Positions 13,714 to 23,654 of a DNA stretch of 64,000 nucleotides are shown piece after piece. Position numbers and translations under genes: made by a program. The notes beneath the pieces were generated by a model. That model searched no databases, was not told where the DNA came from, and was given only the letters and a program-made list of their open reading frames with translations. The DNA is from Branchiostoma belcheri (taxonomy: Eukaryota > Chordata > Leptocardii > Amphioxiformes > Branchiostomatidae): assembly GCF_001625305.1 (NCBI RefSeq), contig NW_017802379.1, positions 2,527,373 through 2,591,372 of the forward strand. The letters run 5' to 3'. The stretch's first letter is position 1. Every line of letters begins with the position of its first letter.

Positions 13714-14720
13714 GATCCTAGGGTGGCAAGAAGACAGTATGTATCAAATTGGCCAGGAAGTATGCATTTGCCAGAGAGGGTCCATGCGTGACCCAAGGTG
13801 TGGGTAGCGACAAAAAAAAGGGCCATACTAGAATACAAGGCTCTAGTTCCACCACGAAATGACACTATATAGGCAGTCACTGCCTATAGGCATTTCCATT
13901 GCATTACTACTGTACTAAACCGTTAAAGAAAATAACCAGTGACTGATTCATCTGCTTGGAGATTACCTTTCTAGTTTCTCCCACCTTTGGTGACATTGAA
14001 CTGTTGAGGCATGATACTGCATATTGATATATTAACCATATACACAGCTGATAGTGCCTAACTTATGACTGGCACTGGAACCTGTGATACTTCATGACTT
14101 TATGATACTTTATGATATTTGTTTGAATTCTTCCTTTTATTAGTTATTCTTTACTACAGACTTTATGATCAGATAATGTACCTATTTATATGCAGAGGTG
14201 CATTTTGGATTATGTGTTCATACTACAAAGTAATAACTATTTTCAACACTGCTCTATTTTATCATATAGCTTCATATGTTTATCTACAAACGTACAGTAC
14301 ATTGGTCATAAAAACACAGTTGAAGACTTTATCTCATGCATATAAAAAGCATATCCCCTTTATTTCCATTCTAGACACGACTGTGCCACAACCCAAATAA
14401 GATTGTGATGCAGCAAGTAGGCAATAATGAAATATGAAAAATTTAGTCACAATTGTTTCTCCTGTAAACCATTTTTTCCCTTAAATCTTATCACAGTACT
14501 TTTTATCACAATGGGCAAGAAACTTTGGGGAAGGCCTCAAATCTTTGTCAGCAAGGCCAAGCCAAAAGACAAGAAACCTTAGTGACAACCTGTTTTTGTT
14601 GTGCAAAAATGTCACTTGTGCTGTCCAATTCAACATCATTGAGAACCTACTACTGTAAATCAATTTAGGTTGCTGGGACTTTCAGTATGTAGATGGGAAA
14701 AGGAGGTGTTCAATTGTCCT

Positions 14721-14726
14721 TTTATT
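14721..14726 (-). terminator. Poly(A) signal of MRPS25
   Basis: TTTATT on the top strand is AATAAA on the minus strand, about 36 bases downstream of the MRPS25 stop. This is a short 3' UTR typical of ribosomal protein genes. Confidence 0.6.
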
Positions 14727-14761
14727 CAGTACTGCAACTTTCTAGTGCAAAGTTTTCTTCC

Positions 14762-15667
14762 TCAATAGCGGTCCTCCATCTTTTTCTTCATCTGATATTT
14801 TCCACGTAGTTCCTTAGGAAAGTCATTTGTGGATGAACACGGTAGCTGGCCCTCGATTTCACAGATACACTTTCGCGGCCACCTCGGTCCAAAGTTGGCA
14901 ATGTTGATACTTTGCTGCTGACTCTTCTCTATCTCTTCCAGTTCTCTGTCCGACTTTCCCAGGATTTTCTTCACATGTTTGACGATTTCCTGTCGACTTT
15001 TGTGCTCGACATCTACTAGGACCTGTACAGATGGGAAACACAGAAAATTTCAGTTTGATTACACATGTAACGTTAGCATTATTGCATGAAAATGCATGTA
15101 CATTTCACTCTATAGTATGATATTAACAATCTATTCACATAGCCTCATAACCTTATATCATGTCACATCATATAGGGAAATATCGAGTTCCATGACTGTA
15201 TGAACCATGTATGACACCAAAAATACTTTCGAAAAGTAATAAAATCCCATGCTGTTTATATACATGTAATACTAGTAACAGTTACATGTGTAACGTATTT
15301 GTAATATGAATTTATGACATATCTTTGGTTAAACCCCACATTCTAAGAAAGACATGCACAAAGTACTTACTCAAGTTATTGTATCAAAATTTCTAGAGGA
15401 GTACAAATTATAGTTTACCTGTTCACCGTCGTCCAAGTAAAACTTGAGGAAAGGAGAAGGAGTCAAGTTCTTGAACGTCACGACTTGAACTTCCGGGTTC
15501 TTGTACTGGACCTGCGGCAGGTGGAAGAACACAAACTCCCGCGCGCCTTCGCTGTTCTTCCCAGGGACGTTGTAGTTTACGGACATGATCTTCACTCTGT
15601 CTTTGAAAACGATCTCTCCGCTTTCTAGGAAAGTGCGAGTCCTTCGGATGGGGTACTTGCCCAGCAT
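14762..15667 (-). CDS. MRPS25: Mitochondrial small ribosomal subunit protein mS25
   Basis: Component of the small subunit of the mitochondrial ribosome, made from two coding exons: 15667-15419, then 15022-14762, joined in phase 0. The product is 169 residues, close to the roughly 173 of vertebrate mS25. Conserved stretches run in family order: KYPIRRT at the N-terminus, [47 protein letters not shown], then in exon 2 [29 protein letters not shown] and PKELRGKY. I chose the ATG at 15665-15667 because the next residues align with the family N-terminus. In-frame upstream ATGs (15680-15682 and 15734-15736) would add 5 or 23 residues with no family match. The exon 1 donor reads CAG/GTAAAC and the exon 2 acceptor CTGTACAG. 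It is divergent from RMND1, with about 1.5 kb between the starts. A poly(A) signal lies just downstream. Confidence 0.95.
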
Positions 15668-15900
15668 GCGACCCCTGAACATAACCCCGGCAAGATTTGC
15701 AAGCGTTTGCCGCATGTTTTCGCTGTTCGGTAGCACCAGAAAGCTGCCAAAAACGTTCCTGTACCTCAGTGGTCCTCAAAAGCAGCAACAAACGGTGTTT
15801 TTCTTAGCTAAAATGCAACATGGTCATAGAGGACTTTTATAACACATGGCCGCCGCCATCATGATCATCATCATCGTCATCTGTTGTCTAATATTGCCCC

Positions 15901-16809
15901 CTAGCGGTTGAGTTTCGACTGCAGGGCCTGGTGATGACTGAATGTAAAATTGTGTTTTGGAGGTGCGTTGCTAACCAATACGTTAAAAATCTCTCTTTGA
16001 AACCATTTCTTGTAAATAAAAGAAAATTCAATGGAGTTAAAAAACCTGCAAGGTAGCGAATCAATCTCAGCGTTGGTAAGAGAGTGCTTCAAGCTTAACG
16101 TATTGTCATTGTTGACCTGTACCGTTACAAATTGAGTAAAAGTTAACGCTACTTGCAAAACTTGAAAAAAAAAAAGAGAAGTATGTTCATCAAATATAAC
16201 GCCCGGAATTGCAACGTGCCTTCTATGTCCCAAACAGTGGGCCATATTTGATAATCTGGCAACCAAACCTACGCACAGTCAATAAGTCCACAGTCGGCTT
16301 ATCAAAGAAACGTTAACGCCCTATTTGTTCACTTTTATCGCATTTAATCAAATTATGATCGCGAGTAAACCGTGGATGTAAAAGCCTCACTCCCTGGGTA
16401 AACATAGCGACGGAAACAACTCCGTATCGATCAGTCAAAGGTAATCGGAAAGATCATAAAAAGAATTTCAAGTCAAGACATGGAACCACCCACATAGGGT
16501 AGTTGTTACGCATGTTTCCGATGAATGTGTAACGTTACATACCAAGTATAAATATGTTTAACGTTACGAACATGTCACATTACGTGTTTTGTCAAGGTAG
16601 CAACACACTTCTAGTTGAACTTGGCCAGCATCCATAAGGCTAATCTTCTCTGACATTTTTATGTGGTCTCCGTTGTGTCGTTGACATTGCTCCTCAAAAT
16701 TGTATATCTTATGGCAGGTAACGCGGCACCAAAAGCCACCGTTAGAAGCGCCGGTATATGTCCTAAAGAATGTTGGACTGGTCGGTGGCCACACTGAAAC
16801 AATGCACAA
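15901..16809 (-). other. Possible minus-strand exons between MRPS25 and RMND1
   Basis: On the minus strand, 16799-16596 is preceded by a good acceptor (GTTTCAG) and encodes a stretch with the look of a small zinc finger: FWCRVTCHKIYNFEEQC followed by RHNGDH. A second minus-strand frame ends at 15901 with a stop and contains NVLVSNAPPKHNFTF. I found no start exon and no decisive donor, and I do not recognise a family. It could be a small divergent gene, an exon relic, or chance. Confidence 0.25.
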
Positions 16810-17161
16810 TCAAGTTATTGTCAAACCTATGTATACGTGACTGACGTTACAGATAAATGAATGGGACAAAATCACACATTTTGTAACGTTACATGACATA
16901 ACTTTCGACATCAGAACAAATTCAGAAGTTTCTTGGTCTTTCTGGCAAGTACTCATTTCTTAATCATGACACTTTAATGGCATTGCAGCAATCATCTGTT
17001 CATTAAGGGCTCTGTGATTTCATCCGATTGGCACCGCTAATTCTGGCAGTTTCTGCACTGAGTTACTAATACATGTTGTACATGTATTAACATTAGCTGT
17101 TATGCCCTTCTAAGCGCTAGTCGGCGCTTTTGTACAGTGCGTTGTATTTGTCACTTTCAAG

Positions 17162-17256
17162 ATGGCGGCAAAATTGACATTTGTGCCCATGTGTTCTATG
17201 ACTTCAGCCGAGAGTTTCACAATAACTTCACGGTGTTCTGTAGTGATGACCACAGC
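17162..17256 (+). other. RMND1: Candidate first exon of RMND1 (promoter-proximal)
   Basis: An ATG sits in the motif AAGATGGCGGC, which resembles a YY1-type start-site element common at housekeeping and mitochondrial genes. The frame stays open to a strong donor (CAGC/GTGAGT) at 17257. Splicing to the acceptor at 17477-17478 (CTTTTCAG) keeps the frame open into the RMND1 reading frame and would add 57 residues before the methionine at 17555. It may instead be a 5' untranslated exon with an upstream frame. Confidence 0.5.
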
Positions 17257-17554
17257 GTGAGTAGCACCAAGAGATTCTTATTTGTGGCCGCTCTAAAACG
17301 TGGCATTCACGCCAAAGCCACGTCCCGAACTTGAGGTCCAGTCATCTGCATTGAGGGGGAGGGGCCAACAAAAAAACCAAGAAGATGTAACGTTAACCAA
17401 GGAGCTTTGACATTTATTTGATTTTTAACCTTCTTGATGTAACCTAATGTAACTTGTCTCTTTATACCGACTTTTCAGCACAATCGTTTCTTTTTTATAT
17501 CCAAGAACTGAGGTCACAACGAGTCATTTTCCAGTGCTGCGAGAAAAAGAAAAT

Positions 17555-20500
17555 ATGACTTCCAACATTTCCAGATTCCTCTGTAGGGGAAAATTCCTCT
17601 CAAGAATAAGACTTTTCCACCGATCGCTGGGTTCCAATATCACGATCCCTTCAGCTTTTGACAGAACAATATTCAGACTGAATTCTAGTCATTTTCGTGG
17701 ACTTTCCAATGGACACGACAACCAGCTGACTACCTGCAGTTCGGGTCTAATTCGTCAGAGGGCTATCAGCCAGTTAGGTCACACAGATCTTCAAAGAAGT
17801 TCACTTCTGTCTACAGGGTATAATTGCAAGAAATTATCTCATGAAGACTGTCTTAAGAAAAATCTCCACTCTTCATTCCATTTTGTCAGAAAGCATTCCC
17901 CGTTCACTTTGAATTGTACTGCAAGAAACAACAGACGTATTTTGTGTAGGAATGTTTTGAATGTGAAGGAAAAAGATCTAAGTCAAGCTTGTAGGATGTT
18001 GACAACAAGAGTGAGTGATGTGGAAACCAAAGGGAGACCTGTAGTGAGAACCAGGACCAAACAACCGGCACTGGCAGCTGCCAAGGCACCAAAAGAGAAG
18101 GTCAGCATTTAACGTGTTCATTAGCCTGGATGGCAGACCCACAACTACTTTTTAAGTAACACACTAGGCCCCGAGAGGGGGCTTGTGGTATACTTAGTAA
18201 TTTGCTTGTGGGCATGTGGGCCCTGGAGCTGAGCAACTGGCCTGTATGTGCAGGCCCTGGAAACAGTCTGGCACCCAGGCTACCCATTTGTATGGAAATT
18301 AATTAATAAGTACTAACTCATGCTGCTGAACGTACATATAGAACGTTGATTGTTGCATCTTGGCAATTTTTCTCAATCATATCCACCTTGTTAATAAAGT
18401 GGCATACTTGTCTTTCCTGAGCAGATGCAGGTGTGTATAGCATACACCACGGCAGAGGAGTATGATCTGGAGGGACTAGAGACAGACATCAGGAGACTGG
18501 ACATCTTTAGAGTCATGAAGATGCCACAAGGTCTGAGAAAATACTACCATCTTTAAACTGATGTTGGAAACTTTCAAGTCTGTATACACACTAACACAGT
18601 CATATCAATGTTGAGTACTGAGCTTCATGAATTTATGCTTGACATTTGAAAAGCTGTTGGTTGTTCCAGATGCGTTTGATGTTGTTCACGTGCGCCATGA
18701 CCCTGAACCACAGTCTGACGGAGGACAGGTGGACAGACGGTCCACACAGGGGGACATCTTCTTCTTCAGGTAACACGGCCGCTGTTTGCAGCTGCCTAAG
18801 GTTTTGTGTATGCATTTCTCAAATTTATATTTGTCATTTGTCTCTTTACGCGCAAATTTACATACAAGTATTTACAAAGACACACACACCAACAAATGCT
18901 TCTTGGAGGTAGCACTCTTTTAGATGTTACTTTAGTTCCTTTCCTGTTTCAGAGATGGCATGGTCGTATTCTGGAATGTGGAAGACCAAACTGTAAGTGC
19001 CACACAATTTTTTCTATTTCAATATTACTATTAGGGGAGTTTTTGCATGTGTACCAAGGCTGCAAGCCATTATGGTCTTGTTTATCACCACATCCCTAAG
19101 ACATGATAGTTTTCTGACCAGCTGTAGTGTCCGATTCCTTTCTGTTCCTGTTACACCACAGATGCGAGAGGTACGGCAGATGTTGGAGCAGTATGAACGT
19201 AACCCTTACAACATCGCCCTGGTCGAGTGGGAGAACGAACAAATGAACTACTCCTACACACAGTACGTTAATCTAGCTATATCTATGGCTCTTTTCCCTC
19301 TTATTCTAAACAATATTGGCTCTGATGTATAATCCTAAGAATAATATATACAGTGTTTTGTAATGCATATATATAATGGGGAAATGTCTTGGTTTGAGAG
19401 TGTAGAAGTTACTGGAACTATATATTGTGCTGTCCACAGGAACAGCACGCTGCTGTCCAATGGAGACATTCAGCTGTCCAGCAGTGCTGCTGAGTTGGAT
19501 ATGATACTAGAGAAGTACACATTCTCCAATGCCATGGCTTTATCGGGTATGTATGTACTTCCTGTAAGAGTTAGGAAAATAGTCTAGAATTTGAGAACGA
19601 AATATCTTCACAAGATTATATCTTGAAGTTGAACATCTGGAAGTATGGAAACGTTGGGGATAACTTTTTCTACATTTGTAGATCTCTTTGTATTCACATA
19701 TTTTTTCCAATGTTGTGGTCTTAGATACTTGGGGGAATCATGAGAGCTGATGTGGATAGAATGAGATTTAAAAAAATGTTAGTGCTTTTGTCAAAAAGTC
19801 TTACTGAATTGACTGGCAATCGATGACTACATGCAGTAAGTTGTAAACTGAATCCCTTTCAGTGAAACTTGCTATCTGGGAAGCCTGGCTGGATGACTAT
19901 GTTGACTCTATAATGTACATTCCTGAGGTACGTATGTTACGTACATGTGGAACTTGTATTTAATATGCTGCTAATATTTCATCTATACCACAGGACACAA
20001 TCTTCTTTTCACAGTAGTCAATTTTCGCTAACCACTTTTACATCAGAACCAGCCAAATGTACATTGGTCATCCTTTTGACCAAGAGTTTACTTTTCAAAT
20101 TTGAAAATTGCCTTTTGTCCCACAGGTTAAGGTTGTAAGAGTAGTGTAAGAACCACGTAGGTGTGGGCTAAGTGCAGAATCATGTTTCTCCTGCCCCTAT
20201 AGCTGCTGAGGGAGGGGAAACGACTCAAGATGTCACGGCCCAAGGTCATGCAGAAAATTGGCGAGCTCTTTGCTCTCAAGTAGGTGGAACACAATCAATG
20301 CTTCAGGCCTCTTGGGCGGCGTTCCCACCAGACTGGGGCTTTGGCATCATTTCTTAGCAATGAATGCCTTTGTGTACAATGTATTTTTGTTACAGCATCA
20401 ACGATGACTCTAAACTTCAGAAAAATTAAGTTGCATTGAAAACATTGTACATAGTGTGTATTTTGATAGCTTTCAGTTGAAATTTGCCTCTCAAAATGCA

Positions 20501-22882
20501 AGAAATTTCAAAGAGTTCAAATTTCCTGAGCGAGTCTGAGTTTGCCCTTGGACTTAAATTTGCTTTTCTCCCTCAACAATGAATGCCAATGCAGTTAAGT
20601 CCAGTGGGAATGCTGCTCTTTGGTGATCTGATTTCATGTGGGCAGTGTTACAGCCTCAACACTGAAGATCCTAGTAATTGTAAGATTATCTGTGGTATCA
20701 GTGCTAAAGTAGACATTTGTGCAGGGCTGTCTCCAGAGAGTCAAAAGGTCTTTCCGTTCCTTGACATTTAGGCTTGATCTTAGGCTTTTGTTCTAACCTT
20801 TTGAGTTTACCTTTGACTGTACCTTTTTTTAATTTTGATTTTTATGATCTTAAGTATCATGTTGGTTATTTTAGTTACTTTGATATTGTATCAATTTGTA
20901 ATTTGAGTAGCTTTATATGATAATTTTGTTGTAGTTTTCATTGAGTTGTTTTTGATGTTAATGGATTTTGTTTGGGATTTTCTCCCAAGGAATCATTGAA
21001 AAATCCCCTTAGTCAAAATCTAATTCCTAGCTTAAGAAATAAAACAAAACAAGAAATAAATAAATAAATTTTTTTTATCTCAGGTACAGGATCAACCTGG
21101 GCTCAGACCTCCTCATCACACCTGACTTCTACTGGGACAGGGAACACCTGGAGGGCCTGTACCTCAAGACGTGCAGGTTCCTCAACATCCCGGGGAGGAC
21201 CACGGTAGGGGCAGGGTTAAATCAGCCTGACGAATATTTGTGGTGGTCAGAATGAAAAAAAAAGAAAGATCATAAAGAGGAAATGAGTTTACATTATTTT
21301 TTTTTGTATTTATTTTCAAATCGGTATTACTAGTATTCAAATTGGTGGTAGGTATTAGAATAGGTGACTTACTTTACATTCAAGTAAAGAATAAACAACG
21401 CGTTTTAAGTATTATATGTGTATCATTGTCAGAGGTTCAGCTTACAATTTCCATAATGATGCTTGTTCAGGGTTCATGTCAGAAGTTTTTGCAGTAAAAA
21501 GGAAAAAAGGAGTCTGTCTGCAAAATAGAAAGATGTCTGGTTCTAAAAAAATTGCAATCAAAGGCAGGAAAGTATACTGAACTCCACAATCAAAAATTTA
21601 CTGTTACAATTCAAAGTTCGTTGGATAAGAAGTAGCGCAGTGACAGTAGCAATGCTGAAGTGATTGTTAAACCTTTGTTTGTATATTTGTACGTATGTGT
21701 GTGATGTTCCTCAGGTGGTGAATGAAAAACTGCGCCACTGCCAGGAGTTAGCCGAGCTGATGAGAACACACCTGAGCGAGCGGCACAGCCTCCGACTGGA
21801 GTGGATGATCATCGCCCTCATTGCAATAGAGGTAGAGAAAATACTGTCAAACAGTCGTGTGGTGTAACAGTAGAGTGTTCAGCTCAAACCCGAGAGGTCC
21901 CGGGTTCGAATCCTGCCCGATGCCGCCGATCTTGTGCCCTTTGGAAAGGCACTTTACACAACTTTCCTCACTTCACTCAGGTGTAAATGAGTACCTAGCT
22001 TCGGTTAGGGACATCCCTCGGATAAGATGTTAAATGGAGGTTCCATGTTTGGGAGAGCCACACAAACAAAAAAACTTTGTTTAAAATGTTAAGATGCCAA
22101 AGAACAAAGTAACCATTTTAGTTCATTGACAAGGTGAAAAATGGAGGGATTGACTAGAGTATTAGACTTATTGATGGGAAAGTGTGTAGGAGGACTTTGT
22201 ATCAAGTCGGCTGATTTTTGAAGCCAGTTATTGATGAATGCCCTTGAAAGAGAGATGGGTTGCTCACATGAGGTCACTTAGGTCATCATGAGCTATTATC
22301 TTGTCCTGTCTCTATGGACTGCCCAATGATTCAGACTTCCTTTTACTTAAAAAGTCTTGTGTCGAGTTGGGTCGTGTGGCGTAACGGGTTCGGCTCAGAC
22401 CCCAGAAGACCCAGGCTCGAATCCTGCCCGATGCCACCAATCTTGTGCTCTTGGGAAAGGCACTTTACATGACTTTCCTCACTTCACTCAGGTGGAAATG
22501 AGTACCTAGCTTTGGTTAAGGATGTCCCTCGGATAGGACGTTAAATGGAGGTCCCGTGTTTGGGAGAGCCACACCCCACGCTTCTTCTGTACTTACCACT
22601 TCCCTACATGTTATAAGAATAAAGATGAAACCATATCTCCAAAAGGAGCTGTAGAAAAAAAATCATAGTAGTCTCAAGTTCCAAGACCTTAGTGGACTAA
22701 CCCTGATGCTGGTTTGCTAGTTTTATTCTTGCCACAAACATAAATGTTTACAGTATTTAGACAGATATTGTTTTTTTTCGCTCACCTAGTGTTTCTTGTT
22801 TACACTCTAGGTGCTGTTTGAGATAGTGAGAATCTTCATCAGGACTTTCACAGAACCAGACAACACCAGGGAACAGAACTAA
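17555..22882 (+). CDS. RMND1: RMND1, mitochondrial translation factor (DUF155)
   Basis: Inner-membrane mitochondrial protein needed for translation of mtDNA-encoded subunits. Exons: 17555-18100 (or from 17479 if spliced to the upstream exon), 18425-18530, 18670-18769, 18953-18992, 19162-19262, 19440-19546, 19863-19927, 20203-20279, 21084-21204, 21715-21831 and 22811-22882. All junctions are GT-AG and frame-consistent, giving 483 residues from 17555. The N-terminus is rich in Arg, Ser and Phe with no acid ([19 protein letters not shown]), as a matrix-targeting peptide should be. The first 180 residues are poorly conserved and linker-like. The DUF155 core runs from [12 protein letters not shown] through [58 protein letters not shown] and [10 protein letters not shown]. 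The C-terminus has the typical hydrophobic anchor [19 protein letters not shown]. Human RMND1 is 449 residues; the extra length lies in the N-terminal region. A poly(A) signal follows at 23087. Confidence 0.96.
18122..18282. mobile_element. MITE with TAGCCTGG / CCAGGCTA ends
   Basis: Lies in the RMND1 intron after the long first exon. Starts TAGCCTGG (18122) and ends CCCAGGCTA (18282). Interior arms are imperfectly complementary, with a GC-rich core around CCCGAGAGGGGG. No clean target duplication is visible. Grouped with the other TAGCCT elements by its ends only. Confidence 0.6.
21854..22063 (+). mobile_element. tRNA-derived SINE, copy 1
   Basis: The 5' part resembles a tRNA: GTGTGGTGTAACAG as an A-box-like region and GGTTCGAATCC as a canonical B box. 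The body reads GGCACTTTACAC, TTCACTCAGGTG, AATGAGTACCTAGCTT and ends GGGAGAGCCACAC. It lies inside the last RMND1 intron, immediately after the exon ending at 21831. Confidence 0.85.
22371..22575 (+). mobile_element. tRNA-derived SINE, copy 2
   Basis: Same head, body and end as the copy at 21854, in the same orientation and the same RMND1 intron, about 310 bp further on. The B box is slightly mutated (GGCTCGAATCC). Many scattered differences between the copies suggest two separate insertions rather than a recent tandem duplication. Confidence 0.85.
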
Positions 22883-23086
22883 ATCTCTACAGTCAGACTC
22901 ATGGATGGAATCATACATACTGAAAGAAGGAACAGTTCAACACAATGGACTTCTATATGTATAAAGATGATACAATGAGCATCTAGTGATTGTCTGTTTA
23001 AAAGTTTTAAGAAATATTTAGTACCCTAACACTGTGATAGACCACTATGAACTCAAGGAGCAGAAATTAAGAGAAGATATTTGTGA

Positions 23087-23092
23087 AATAAA
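23087..23092 (+). terminator. Poly(A) signal of RMND1
   Basis: AATAAA about 205 bases after the RMND1 stop codon, in AT-rich 3' UTR. Confidence 0.55.
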
Positions 23093-23654
23093 TGTTTTAC
23101 CCGACTGACAAGGACATGCAGAAAGATACTGTTACACTTTTTTTGGCAACGTCTCAGGAGCAGAGCCATTTTTTCTCCATGGAAACTATATATTCTCTCC
23201 AAGGAATGTCCTAAGCTATGTTTTCCCTGTGCAAAGGGAGGTACATCTTTGAAGATAAAATTTTAAGCTTTCTGACATATAATCTTTTTATAATCAAGAT
23301 ATAGACGATCACATTCTTTAAGCTGTCTTACCAGAGTCTATAGTGATAATTATTCCGTCTGGTTGAAATACACTACATTTGGCAAATTGAGGGTCAACAT
23401 CCAAGCAGACACAACACCAAAATACAACATTTTCTTCTTTGGCAAATACAGTAGCAGTGTCCAAACTCACTGCCATGTGCACTGAGACATTATCTGGATA
23501 ATAAAAAATCTGGAGACATTTTTTGAAAGCTCAATGTTCAATTAAACAAGAGAAGGGTGATTTTTTGGCGCAAAGGTGTATGTTGATTCAATAATGTTAT
23601 CATTGTCGAATATAATCAGAAAATGTTGTGTTTTGATGCTGTTGAATGCCTCCT

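Noticed and set aside
21854..21930. Possible functional tRNA gene (B box GGTTCGAATCC)
   Set aside because: No proper acceptor stem or cloverleaf, and the same head plus a long shared tail recurs at 22371 and 36161; it is a tRNA-derived SINE.
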